46,623 nucleotides of DNA from contig JACDDT010000014.1 in NCBI GenBank assembly GCA_013816855.1, positions 1 to 46,623 of the forward strand, in the 5' to 3' direction. This document shows, one piece after another, positions 1 to 9,820 of the stretch (within the stretch, counting starts at the first letter, position 1; each line of letters opens with the position of its first letter). The translations under genes and the position numbers were made by a program. The notes under the pieces were generated by a model. That model searched no databases and was not told where the DNA came from. It saw only the letters and a list, made by a program, of their open reading frames with translations. Source of the stretch: Gemmatimonadaceae bacterium. Lineage in GTDB: Bacteria > Gemmatimonadota > Gemmatimonadetes > Gemmatimonadales > Gemmatimonadaceae.

Positions 1-127
1 TCTCAAAGTTAACATACGCCTCATCAACGTATGCGTCGTACTCACTCCACAGCTCATCGTCCCGCGCTGGATCGTTCGAGCGATTCAGGTTCCGCTTCAA
101 CTCGCTCGTCGCATCCAGCAGCGACTC
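1..127. repeat. 127-bp terminal direct repeat, left copy
   Basis: These 127 bases are identical to 46497-46623. The repeat lies inside the reading frame of the giant virion protein, and joining the two copies keeps that frame open until its stop codon. The contig therefore represents a closed or terminally redundant genome of 46,496 bp. The length equals a common maximum assembler k-mer, so the repeat itself is probably an assembly overlap and not a true packaging end. Confidence 0.97.
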
Positions 128-3100
128 GCGCAACTCCCGCTCCGACCGCATGGCTACGTCGCCGGGGCGAATAAAGCGCGGGCGGAAACCAGTTGGCCCG
201 AGCAGGTCATTCTTTAGCGCATCAACATCTTTGTTCCGAATGTCGTCCGCAATCCGGCGACGGTGAAATGTAAGCGCGGACGGAAGGGCAACGTCGCCGA
301 CATCTTCCGCGAGCTGGCCGAGCTTCCGCCCGAGCGGCCAGTCGGCCTTGTACCGCTTCGTTCCCTTGAACGGATCGTAGTTGTTCGCAAACTTGGCGTA
401 GATGTCCTGCATGGGGCCCTGCGGCGAGAACACCCGAGGGTAGCGTTCACTGAAAGCGCCCGCCGTCGAGCCCGGAGGCGCAATGTCGGTGACACCTGAC
501 ATCGGAGTCCAGCGTGCGAGGTCGGTCGCACCACGACCCTCTTGCGCGTCTCCGAACGGGAGTTGCGTGACGCCGGGGAAGAAATACCCCGCCTTCCGGC
601 GCTGCTCCAGTGGAATGTCCTCATCCTCGGCACGACCCACCTGTTGCTGCGAGTAGGTGTCGAGCGCGGCCCATGCCGCCACGAGACCCATGTAGCGATA
701 CGGGTGCTCAATGATCGACTTGGCAAACACCGGGACCATCTTCGCCGTGTAGAGAACGAACGGAGCCGGGCCACGACGGAGCAACGCGAGCGCGGGCGAG
801 CTGCTCCTGAAATCGGCGAAGCTGTTCACCGCGTCGGCGAGTGCCACCTCGTGAGTCTTTCCTTCCTCCAGTCGCTTGTAGTACATGGCGATCCGAAAGA
901 GATTGTCCTCGTTCGCGTAGGTTTCTTTCACCGCTCCCCACGCCTTGCCTGCGATCTTGCCGACTGCCTGCACGGCGCGAGGAGACGACGACTCGCGGAC
1001 GCCGCGATCACGCAGCACCTTCGCCGTCTCGGGCCGTGTCGTGGACAGCAGCTCGCGCAATCCTTTCTCGGACTTGATGTTGGCACCGACCGCGCCTTCC
1101 GCTCCAGCCGTGACAGAGTTGAGATCAAGCACACCAGCTTCCGCCAGCGCCTGCGCAGCCTTGCCTTCGACCGAGATTCTCGTTGCAGCTTTCGCGAGCA
1201 CTCCGGCCGCCCGCCCGAGTTTGGCGTCGTTGTATTTTTTCAGGTCCATTGCGGCAGCAGGCAGCAGGCGCAGCAAGTCCGGCGCATAGAGCCCGTGCAT
1301 GTGCGACACCGCGAGGTTGGAGATCACGTTTGCGATGTGCGTTCCCGGATTGGCGACAGTCTTGGACAGTTTCCACCACTGGAGAACCTTGTCCACCGTG
1401 CGGATGTTCGGCACCCCGTTGAGCGAGTTGGCAACGTCGCGGGTGACGACCATGCCTTTCAAGACGCCGAGCGACTTATTGTCCGGCAGCGAGACATAGC
1501 CACCACCCTTCACGCTGAACTGCCGCGAGACGGTGAGGCGTTTTAGCTCCGCCTCGTCCATCATCGCTTTCGCCACATCCTTGTCGGCCTTGCTCGTGGC
1601 AGTCTTATACATCTCCCGCGCTGCCATAAACTCGTCGAGCGCCGTGAGATACTCCGGGTGGATCACGCCACTCACGCCGCGCAGATCGCGGAACAGTTTG
1701 GCCGCTGCAACGTCGGCGTACTTCTGCGGGAATGAACGGCCCACGCGGAAGCTCGCCTCGCGCAGCTCTCCCCGCTCCAGCCGCTGCGAGTACGAGACAG
1801 CACGCGCCTCGCCGACTTTGGATTCAGCCTCTGCGATCCGAGCTGCATCGCCCGACGCTTTCGCCGCCGACAGCTCTGCCTCGGCTTCCCGGATCGGAAT
1901 GTCGAGCGTGCGGGTTTTCTCGCCACCAATGCGCGGATTCTTTTTCTGCGGTGCAATGCTGGTCCGGCCACCCGTGTTCGCCATGACATCATACGCTTCC
2001 CACTCCGCGTAGAAGCGTTTCAGGTAGCCGTCCGAGCTGGTGCCTTCCGGTAGCAACTTCTCGCTCACCATGAGCTGCGTAAGCTCGGCCTGCTCTTTCT
2101 CTATTGCAGCCGCGACAGTGAACACATCGTCCAGTTTCTTCGGGTCGATGTTCGCAATGTCCTCCCATGCCTCGCTCTCAATAATGTCGGAGACGGCGCG
2201 ATCACCTGCGCCCCCGAGCTTCTTGGCACGCGCAGACAGCACCTGACCTTTCGCGGCTCCCTTCGAGCGCAGCTTTCTCCAGCCGTCGAGGGCTTCGCGC
2301 ACTTCTGGCACGAGCAGCTTCTCAGGGTTGAGGAACTGCGCCATGTTCTCCGCGCCCATCACCGGGAACGGAACTTTTTTAAGCTGGTTCAAGAGTGCGA
2401 CCGTGCTCTTGTCGCCCGCCTTCGCGAGATTCTTCATCCCGATTGCGTTCAACGCACCGAGCCCCGCGACCCACGGAGCCATGTCGGAAAAGTTTCTATC
2501 CTTCTGTTGCGACAGGACGTAAGCCAAGCCCGCCATTGCAGCAGGCGTGCTCACGCGACCGAACATGCGGAGAGCAGGTTCCAGTGGAGCCGAGAACGGC
2601 TTGAACTTGTGCCCACCGCGACGCATTGCCGCGAGGCCGAGCGCGACGACGGCGATAGCAGCAGCGTTTCCGCCGAGCCCTGCCGACTTAACGAACGCCT
2701 CCTCGTCCTCTTTCTTTCCCTGCGCCCGCAGGGTCGAGGGCATGCCCGCTATCGCCATAAGCGAGAGCATCGACAAGCCGACCCTCTTGATCGTCTCCTT
2801 CATCTCCGGCGTGGCCTTAACCGACCAGTGAGAGTACCCGCCGAGCTTAATTTTGTCGAACACAACATTCTTGTACCCGAGTTCGGCCAACCGCCGCTTT
2901 ACCGCGCTCGTCGCGCCCACATCATACGTCGCCTTTCCGGCTTTCAGTGAAAGCAATACGTCCGGGTGCTTGTTACGCGCCTCGGCGGTTGACCACGCAA
3001 TGCGGTCCACATCTGACAATGCAGCTTCGTAGAGGAGCGTCGCAGCCGCGAGCCCGAACGTCGTCTCGTTCGTATCGAACACCGTCTCCGGGACCACGGG

Positions 3101-6100
3101 CGCGTCGTCGATCTTTCGGATTTGTTTTTCCAGCTCGCCCTTTCTGTCGTACTCCGCATCAGTCAGGGCCCCCTCGTCGCTCGGTTCGTTCGCTTTTTCT
3201 TCGAGGGCGTCCAGCTCCTCTTGCAGCTTGACCTTGCGGCGTGCGAGACGCTCGGCCTCGGCCCTGTCAGGCAGGAGGCGGGGCTGCGTCTGGCGGTTTA
3301 GGTTGGTTAGTTGGTCGAGGACTTCATCGCGCTCGGCGTCGAGTGCCTGCCTTTCCCCTCTTATCTCTCCGAGGTACATGTACCCCCTCCCATCCGCCAG
3401 CCCGTTTCGCAACTCGGTATAACGATCCCTTAGAGCGTCGAGTTCGCGCTCTACCCGGGCGTGCTCTGCATCCAGCGGCACCCTCAATCGCCTTGCCTCT
3501 GCCGGGTCCATCGCCGTAACTGATTTACCGAAGCCAGCCGCCTCACCTTTCTGTTTGTGATCGCTCTGCCACTCGAAGCCGTTGAGCACGAGTTCCGGCT
3601 CGGCATCAGGATTCGCGTGCGCCAGCGCAGTTTCAGTCCGCTCGTATTCGTTGTTGATCTCGTCGATCTCGCTTCGTAGCTCCTGCGCTTTCTCGCGGAT
3701 CGGTTCGAGCGCCGGGTTTCCGCGAGCGGCAGCTTCCATTTCCTCGTCGGACAGGTGACGGCCAACGATTTCCTTCGCCTGATTTTCGAGGTCGCGCATT
3801 TCATCGGCCATGCGGTCGCGGGCCTCGGACAGCCGTGCGAGTTCCGGTGAGTTCCTCACTTCCTCTGTCGCCGGGACGTAGCGATGCTCGCTTGCACGCA
3901 CCCACACCGCCACGTTCTCGGAGGACCCGCCGCCGAAGCTGTGGCCCCTGAACGCGGGACCATCCCGGTTGACGTACCTGTTAATCAGTTCCCGGTAATT
4001 CGTGCCGCCCGGAACGCGCTGCGTGCCAGCCCATCCAGCACGGCCCTTCGACTCCAGTGAGATATTCTCGCGGACAAGGGACTTGGCCGCAGAGGAACCC
4101 TCGGGTAGGTCTATGCTCGACGGCGGGACCCATCCGTCCGCCTCGTCCTGCTCCCTCGCCTCACCGAGGTCGTGCTCCCTCATCTCAACCGCATAATCGC
4201 CTCCGTCGAGGAGGTAGCTGTTTTCGCTGCGCCAGTATTCGTACTGGCCGTACTCCTCCGCGTAGCTGTTAATGGCGTCGGAGATTTCTTGCGAGAGATC
4301 GTCGCGGGACTCCTCCGTGTTGAAGTTCTCCCTGACGAAGTTCTCGACCGCTTCGGCGCGAGTTTCGCCATAACCCACATTGTCGGCGTACTTCCCGGAC
4401 GCCTGCCACTCACCTTCAAATTGCCCGACCTCAAAGCCCCTGAACATGTTTTCGAGGTTGCCGAACTCAGGATAGGTAGGGTTCGGGAGGTCCGCCATTG
4501 CCTCGAAGGGGGTATCGCCCTTCCCCATGACACGGCCCGTTCCATCGGCAATGTGATATTTCGACGGGCCGGAAATGGATTCACGAAGCTCGTACCCCGC
4601 AGGCAACTCCGGCTCGGTTTTGGTTTCTATCCGGTCGAGAGCTTTCTGCACCGCGTCGGCCAGTACGTCATGGTGGCTCGGCCTGCGATAACCAGTGGTC
4701 CTGTCCAGCGGCGAGTTTCGGGGCGGACGATACGACGGGTCCCAATGACCCTCGCCGCTCTCGTTGATAGCGTCGTGAATGTCTCCCACGAGGTCGTGCC
4801 ACACGGCGTCGCTGTCCATCCCAACACCGAGTTCTTCGAGCGTGCCCCTTGATCGCTCTGCCGCCCGGTTCAAGTCTCGGGCGTAAGTCTCCTCCTCACT
4901 CTTTGCGTTTTCAATCTCAGACTCCAGCTCGTCCCATATCGCGCTCTCGGTCGGCCCGGCGTTCCGTCTCTCCTCTGTGTCAACGGTCCAGCCGGAAGTG
5001 TTCTTTTCCTCGGCCTGCCCTTTGACGCCTCTGCCCGGAGTGATCGGATCGCCCTTTTCAGTGAGGCGAACTTGATCTATCTGGATAGCGTTTTGTTTCG
5101 CGAGGTCCAGCACATCGGCGCGAGTGAGTTTGCTGGAGGGCTTCTCGAACGTGACGAGCTGCCCGCCGTCCGGCTCCATTGAGTCGCTGTCAATGCTGAA
5201 AGTTTTGGTGAGGTTGTCCTCGCGGATCGCGTACTTCTCTTTGAGTTGGCGCAACCCACTCTCGCCTATCGCTCTTTCGACAACCTCGCCGCCGCGCACA
5301 ATGCGGTGCTCGCTGCTGCTTTCTCCGCGAGCGAGTCGCTCCAGCTCGGGCCGCAGCACGAGTTCATACTCGCGCCTATTGAAGCTCTTGTCAGAGTCGA
5401 GTTTCTGGAGCCACTCGGCGGCAGAACGGGGCTCGTCCCACCGCTTCGGGAGTCCCTCGACGGCGCGGGCGACACGGGAAAAGAGTTCAGGGCTTACCCG
5501 TCCTCCAGCGACGGCGAGCGAGCCCGCCGCAAGAGCTAGGTTTCGCTTGTCCTCATCATCGCCCGCTGCTCCCGCAAGCGCACTAGCCCCTGTGATAGTG
5601 GCAGCGGTTCGGAACTCGGGAGAACGGGCGACTCTCCGCGCTGCTGCCTCCGCAGCTCCAGATATGCGTTGTTCGGTCGCAATTCCGCGAGCCACGCGGG
5701 CAATTCCAACATGGGCTCGTTCGGCACGAGATTGTGCTGCGGCTTGTTGGGTCGAAAGCCCGCCAGAATCTTCGACAATAGCTTCATAGTTATTTACCTT
5801 GCTTTTGGTCCCGGTTTTTGGATCGACCAGCTCCCCGTCGCGGGAAACGTAGTTGGACTTGACGGCGGTAATTCGGGAGTCGAACACCTCGTCGGGATAA
5901 AGGGTCTTGGCTCTCGCCGCAACCTCGCGGGGATCAGCACCCTCATCCACAACAATCATAACCTCGTTCGGGTCCTTCGGCAAGATACTCGCCCCGCTAA
6001 ACCTCCGGTTCCCGTCGTCCGAAAGGAGGCCCTCGACAACCTGACCCGCCCGTTCGTGACCGATCTCCGGCTTCATGCGGAGCACGACGGCTACGCTGTT

Positions 6101-8671
6101 CGGCTCGCCCTCACGGGGGTCAACTTCGTATGCGTGGAAAAGTCCAAACTGTTTCTTGGCTGCACCAATGCGTGCCTGCGCCCGCAGCAAGTGAGGTTCT
6201 GTGATCGCCCCCTCCTCGCCGGGCACGCCGGAAATCCCGAGAATGACAGACGGGTTCGCGTCTCGTTGTTTGGTCTTGGGGTCGAGCCAGAAACCCGTCG
6301 AGCGTTTTGTTTCCGCATCCACGGTCGTAGGTGGCAACCTCTCTCCGCGAATGCGGGCGGCAACCCGGTTCGTGAGGGACGGCTTAATAATCCCCTCGCT
6401 CACGAGAATCGGGCGCTCTACCCATTTGTCCGACATTACAGCCAGAAGCTGCCGGGCACGATAAGGCAGCTTCGCCAGCTCGGCGGAGTTGAGGCCCGGC
6501 TGGCTCTCGCTCGCAACTTCCGCATTGGCCCAAACGTCACGCGGCCGCTCCCCGTGCTCCAGATGGAACGGTGTTCGTGCGTCGTCCAGATGTTCGAGGA
6601 GCATCTTACCCATTCCCCATATCACCGGAGACGCGACGCCGAGAGACGCGAGCGCGACGATCCAGCCCTTATCCTCGTCGTCGGCTTTCTGGCCCGCGAG
6701 TCCAATGGCGACACCCGCGACCGCGTGATTGTACTGCGCCGGAGAATTGTCCCGCAGTTGTTTCAGGTGAGTCGAAAGCTCCTGACTTCCGGCGCGGCCT
6801 TCGCGAACTGCGCGGGCAATCGTCTGCCCGAACATGAGCGGTCCCTGCTTTTTATCTGGAGCCGTCGTTGCTGCCTGCGCGATCCTCTCCTGCGCGTCGG
6901 CGGCTGCCTGCTCGGCTTCGATCCTCTCCATGTTGCGCGACATATCCTCCGCATCAACCGCCGCACGGGCCGGAGACGGCGGCTCAATGCCCGCCTTCTC
7001 GGAAGCGATCTCGACAGAGGTGCGAAGTGGGGTGTCGGGTGCCGGACGACGCGCACCGTTGTAAGTCTCGGGCACCACGACCTTGCCCGGCGTGGGCTCT
7101 GCCGGGACGTTCTCCTTCCACCAACCCTCTCCGGCTGGCTGGTACTCGGCATCACGAGCGTCCGCCGCACGCCCGACATCATCCGGGTATCGGTCGCGGA
7201 AAGTTTCCAGCTCGCCCAATAGCTCGGCACGCTTGCCCTTCACTTCGGCCTCGGCTGCTGCAACCTCTATCTCCTGCGCTTCCGGCGTCTTGCCAGAGAC
7301 AGGAGTCTTGCCGTCGTCAACGCGAGACTGATCCAGAGCCGCTGCGATTGCACTCGGGCCAACACCCTTGACGCCGTTCGAGAGGGTCCGCATTCCCCGG
7401 CCAAGCGTCCGGCCCACACCCTCGAACACGGGCTCTAGCAACGCACCAGCGGGTCCACCTATTACCAAACCTTCGACGGCGCGGGCCAGTGGATCAGGGT
7501 CGCCTTCCTGCTGCGCCAAGCGGTAGTCTGTCGCAGCTCCGGCGACGTTACCCTGCCACGACCCGCGACGCATGAGCGCCGGGATTTCTTCGATGAACTC
7601 TCCCGCCGACTCGCGCAAGCCAACAGTCCCGGCCGCCCGGGGGCCCATCCTCGTATTGAGCGCGGCAGCTTCATCCAGTAGTGAGGACAACCGCCCGGCT
7701 CCACGCGCACGCAACATCTTGGCAGCGCCAGCGACGCCGCGCAGCGCCATACTCTCGGCACCGAGCAATGGAACCTGACCGAGCGCGTAAGCTCCCATTT
7801 CCTTTCCAACCCGGCCCGCCGTTGTTTTCGGCGTCGAACTGGTCGGCGCGACATACCCGCGAGCAACCTGCTCCTCCGGCGAGAAGATCAGGCCCCGCTC
7901 GACCGCCTGCCTTGTCAGCTTTTTGTGGTCGGCGTATGGGTCCTCGACGATCCCGAGGAGCGACGACAAGAACTTGGCACCGAAGGTGTCGCTTTTCTCG
8001 AAGGCGTCCGCGAAACGATTGGTGTTGATCGCCCTCGCGGAGAGTTGCTTCGCCTCGTTCTCGTTCTCAACCCCGCCCTCAACACGCATCCGGTCGGCTT
8101 CGTCCATCGCGCTTTCCGCCATTGCACGAAAACGAGGAGCAATGGCAGACGCCTTTGTCGTGAGCTTGCCGTAGTCGGGCACGCCACTGTCGAGCCGCTC
8201 GCCTTCGCGCTCGGCCCAATTCCGGGTTTCCATCTTGACCCGGTTCTCGAACAGCTTCCCGGCAGACACGGGAGTTTTCGCGCTGATAACGGTCGTCGCG
8301 TTGTTCGCAGACGGCAGCTCAACGCCACCCACCATGCGTGTCCGGCTTGTCGAGAGGAGAGTGTTGTCGTCGGGTGCGCGAAGCGGATTTACTCCCGGAG
8401 TTCTACCGCCGCCCGTGACCCCGGCCATACCCGGCTGGAACCCTGACTTGCTGGCAGGAGCAAAGAGGTCTGATACGGCATCGCCGAGCCGAACCCCAAT
8501 GCCCCGCCGTGGCGCTGGCGTGACCGCAGGAGGCGTCGAAACCCCTGATTGGGGTGAGAGTGGCTCCACCTCGTCTTTATCGGCCCACAGGTCAATTACG
8601 GGCAAAGCTGGAGCTGGCGGCGTATCAGGCCGCTTTTTCTTTTTGTCCTTGTCGTCCCAAAGGCCAGCCAC
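1..8671 (-). CDS. Giant internal virion protein, large polyvalent type (2,901 aa; continues at 46462)
   Basis: The frame is open from a GTG at 8671, sharing one base with the previous stop (TAGTG), to base 1. Through the 127-bp overlap it ends in TGA at 46462-46464, giving 8,706 nt. A TTG at 8683 is an alternative start. Visible parts: a Pro-rich N-terminus; Gly/Ala-rich hydrophobic hairpins near residues 650-690, 1019-1060, 1961-2011 and 2040-2081, three with acidic turns; a divergent module of large phage polyvalent proteins at about 1553-1957 (NYREL, then FEWQSDHKQKG at 1698, then DRIAWSTAEA at 1887, then SHWSVKATPEM), with long coiled-coil inserts; and a C-terminal module with SKTVANPGTHIAN near 2434, NEDNLFRIAMYYKR near 2586 and PFVLYTAKMVP near 2635. 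It lies last in the virion operon, just before lysis genes, the position of gp16-like ejection proteins. I infer DNA ejection or envelope crossing. No helicase, lyase or polymerase motif was seen. Confidence 0.9.
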   Translation of the reverse strand, partial: MAGLWDDKDKKKKRPDTPPAPALPVIDLWADKDEVEPLSPQSGVSTPPAVTPAPRRGIGVRLGDAVSDLFAPASKSGFQPGMAGVTGGGRTPGVNPLRAPDDNTLLSTSRTRMVGGVELPSANNATTVISAKTPVSAGKLFENRVKMETRNWAEREGERLDSGVPDYGKLTTKASAIAPRFRAMAESAMDEADRMRVEGGVENENEAKQLSARAINTNRFADAFEKSDTFGAKFLSSLLGIVEDPYADHKKLTRQAVERGLIFSPEEQVARGYVAPTSSTPKTTAGRVGKEMGAYALGQVPLLGAESMALRGVAGAAKMLRARGAGRLSSLLDEAAALNTRMGPRAAGTVGLRESAGEFIEEIPALMRRGSWQGNVAGAATDYRLAQQEGDPDPLARAVEGLVIGGPAGALLEPVFEGVGRTLGRGMRTLSNGVKGVGPSAIAAALDQSRVDDGKTPVSGKTPEAQEIEVAAAEAEVKGKRAELLGELETFRDRYPDDVGRAADARDAEYQPAGEGWWKENVPAEPTPGKVVVPETYNGARRPAPDTPLRTSVEIASEKAGIEPPSPARAAVDAEDMSRNMERIEAEQAAADAQERIAQAATTAPDKKQGPLMFGQTIARAVREGRAGSQELSTHLKQLRDNSPAQYNHAVAGVAIGLAGQKADDEDKGWIVALASLGVASPVIWGMGKMLLEHLDDARTPFHLEHGERPRDVWANAEVASESQPGLNSAELAKLPYRARQLLAVMSDKWVERPILVSEGIIKPSLTNRVAARIRGERLPPTTVDAETKRSTGFWLDPKTKQRDANPSVILGISGVPGEEGAITEPHLLRAQARIGAAKKQFGLFHAYEVDPREGEPNSVAVVLRMKPEIGHERAGQVVEGLLSDDGNRRFSGASILPKDPNEVMIVVDEGADPREVAARAKTLYPDEVFDSRITAVKSNYVSRDGELVDPKTGTKSKVNNYEAIVEDSGGLSTQQAAAQSRAERAHVGIARVARGIATEQRISGAAEAAARRVARSPEFRTAATITGASALAGAAGDDEDKRNLALAAGSLAVAGGRVSPELFSRVARAVEGLPKRWDEPRSAAEWLQKLDSDKSFNRREYELVLRPELERLARGESSSEHRIVRGGEVVERAIGESGLRQLKEKYAIREDNLTKTFSIDSDSMEPDGGQLVTFEKPSSKLTRADVLDLAKQNAIQIDQVRLTEKGDPITPGRGVKGQAEEKNTSGWTVDTEERRNAGPTESAIWDELESEIENAKSEEETYARDLNRAAERSRGTLEELGVGMDSDAVWHDLVGDIHDAINESGEGHWDPSYRPPRNSPLDRTTGYRRPSHHDVLADAVQKALDRIETKTEPELPAGYELRESISGPSKYHIADGTGRVMGKGDTPFEAMADLPNPTYPEFGNLENMFRGFEVGQFEGEWQASGKYADNVGYGETRAEAVENFVRENFNTEESRDDLSQEISDAINSYAEEYGQYEYWRSENSYLLDGGDYAVEMREHDLGEAREQDEADGWVPPSSIDLPEGSSAAKSLVRENISLESKGRAGWAGTQRVPGGTNYRELINRYVNRDGPAFRGHSFGGGSSENVAVWVRASEHRYVPATEEVRNSPELARLSEARDRMADEMRDLENQAKEIVGRHLSDEEMEAAARGNPALEPIREKAQELRSEIDEINNEYERTETALAHANPDAEPELVLNGFEWQSDHKQKGEAAGFGKSVTAMDPAEARRLRVPLDAEHARVERELDALRDRYTELRNGLADGRGYMYLGEIRGERQALDAERDEVLDQLTNLNRQTQPRLLPDRAEAERLARRKVKLQEELDALEEKANEPSDEGALTDAEYDRKGELEKQIRKIDDAPVVPETVFDTNETTFGLAAATLLYEAALSDVDRIAWSTAEARNKHPDVLLSLKAGKATYDVGATSAVKRRLAELGYKNVVFDKIKLGGYSHWSVKATPEMKETIKRVGLSMLSLMAIAGMPSTLRAQGKKEDEEAFVKSAGLGGNAAAIAVVALGLAAMRRGGHKFKPFSAPLEPALRMFGRVSTPAAMAGLAYVLSQQKDRNFSDMAPWVAGLGALNAIGMKNLAKAGDKSTVALLNQLKKVPFPVMGAENMAQFLNPEKLLVPEVREALDGWRKLRSKGAAKGQVLSARAKKLGGAGDRAVSDIIESEAWEDIANIDPKKLDDVFTVAAAIEKEQAELTQLMVSEKLLPEGTSSDGYLKRFYAEWEAYDVMANTGGRTSIAPQKKNPRIGGEKTRTLDIPIREAEAELSAAKASGDAARIAEAESKVGEARAVSYSQRLERGELREASFRVGRSFPQKYADVAAAKLFRDLRGVSGVIHPEYLTALDEFMAAREMYKTATSKADKDVAKAMMDEAELKRLTVSRQFSVKGGGYVSLPDNKSLGVLKGMVVTRDVANSLNGVPNIRTVDKVLQWWKLSKTVANPGTHIANVISNLAVSHMHGLYAPDLLRLLPAAAMDLKKYNDAKLGRAAGVLAKAATRISVEGKAAQALAEAGVLDLNSVTAGAEGAVGANIKSEKGLRELLSTTRPETAKVLRDRGVRESSSPRAVQAVGKIAGKAWGAVKETYANEDNLFRIAMYYKRLEEGKTHEVALADAVNSFADFRSSSPALALLRRGPAPFVLYTAKMVPVFAKSIIEHPYRYMGLVAAWAALDTYSQQQVGRAEDEDIPLEQRRKAGYFFPGVTQLPFGDAQEGRGATDLARWTPMSGVTDIAPPGSTAGAFSERYPRVFSPQGPMQDIYAKFANNYDPFKGTKRYKADWPLGRKLGQLAEDVGDVALPSALTFHRRRIADDIRNKDVDALKNDLLGPTGFRPRFIRPGDVAMRSERELRESLLDATSELKRNLNRSNDPARDDELWSEYDAYVDEAYVNFE

Positions 8672-9819
8672 TAGATCGGCCAACCTGCTTTCTTCATCGC
8701 GTTCTCAACCGCCCGCCTGATCGCGGCCTCACTGGCGTTCCTCCCTTCTGGACGGCTACGAAAAGCGTCATACAAAAAGTCTCGGCGCTGCTTGATGTGA
8801 GCGGGATTGCTGGAAACCTGCTCGCGTGGCGGAGGCGCTGGCGGTTGACCCGAAGCTCTGTTGAGGCGGTCGCGGTTCCGCCCGACCCTTTCACTTACCG
8901 CGTTGTAAATGGAATCTCCACGCGCCACGCGAGCAGCACCTTCTGGCGTGCGCTCGGCCATACGGCGGTCCATTCCGTTTGAGGGCGACAGCTCCCCCGC
9001 AAGGCGCAACTCAACCCCTGCTTGCTGCGCTTCTGCCGCCATAAGGCGAAGCTCGCGTGTCAGTTCATCCACCTCGTCGTTCCGGCCAGCCCGCAACGCC
9101 GCCGTGCGGGCGATTTCCGCCATACGGTAGCTGTGCTGGAGTCCTTCCAGTTTCGCCTTGTTCTCGAAACTTTCGCCTGTTGGCGGCTTCGCTGCATTGA
9201 CCCTGATCTCGTTGTCACCGTCAATAGTTTTCTTTCTCCCGTACATGTCCAGCTCCGCTTCCCGCCCGAGCTTGTCCGCGAGCATCTTCTGGCGCACTGG
9301 AGCGTTCCGGTCATACGTCACGCTGCGGCCACCGGGGCCTTTGAGCGTGGTCATGCTCGGGGCGAACTCATCGCGAGGAATGGCCTGCTGCCTGTCGGTG
9401 GTGTCGCCGGACACCTGCACGGAACCTGAAATCTGCTCGCCGAGTCGGCCAGCTATTCCCTGCAACATGGGATCGACGCCGGAGATGTTACCCTGCCTGC
9501 GGCCACCGAGGGGAACGGGGGCCGCGCCCTGTGGTGAAAGGTCAACGCCGGGGAAACGGCCTTGTGGCGTGGCCTGCGGGTTGAACGGCGTCGGGGTCGG
9601 TATTGCCGGGCGACGGCGCAGGCGATCCATGATCGAACGGTTGTCGCGAGTAACAGGGCCACGCCCTGCCGCCGCCTGCTCGTTCTCCCACGCCTCGCCT
9701 TCCTGCTGTTGACGAGCGTACTCGGTGAGCCCGGTCATTATGCCGCGGCTGATTCCTTCACCTGCCGTGGGTTCGTCGTCACGCCACTTATCGCGAAGGT
9801 TCAAGTCCCATCGTCCCAT
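8671..9819 (-). CDS. Probable internal virion (ejection) protein, 382 aa
   Basis: I recognise no family. The protein is hydrophilic, with a Pro/Gly/Gln-rich N-terminal half (about residues 20-130) and a charged, probably alpha-helical C-terminal half rich in Arg, Glu and Ala. It has no membrane segment. The ATG start lies 1 bp after the upstream TAA, and its stop overlaps the start of the giant virion gene by one base. Its place between a short glycine-hydrophobic protein and the giant protein matches the gp14/gp15/gp16 order of internal core proteins in T7-like phages. The function is inferred from that order only. Confidence 0.6.
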   Translation of the reverse strand: MGRWDLNLRDKWRDDEPTAGEGISRGIMTGLTEYARQQQEGEAWENEQAAAGRGPVTRDNRSIMDRLRRRPAIPTPTPFNPQATPQGRFPGVDLSPQGAAPVPLGGRRQGNISGVDPMLQGIAGRLGEQISGSVQVSGDTTDRQQAIPRDEFAPSMTTLKGPGGRSVTYDRNAPVRQKMLADKLGREAELDMYGRKKTIDGDNEIRVNAAKPPTGESFENKAKLEGLQHSYRMAEIARTAALRAGRNDEVDELTRELRLMAAEAQQAGVELRLAGELSPSNGMDRRMAERTPEGAARVARGDSIYNAVSERVGRNRDRLNRASGQPPAPPPREQVSSNPAHIKQRRDFLYDAFRSRPEGRNASEAAIRRAVENAMKKAGWPI

Positions 9820-9820
9820 G

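Noticed and set aside
5669-7222. 517-aa plus-strand frame and other long plus-strand frames in 1-8671
   Set aside because: All are antisense shadows of the giant virion gene.
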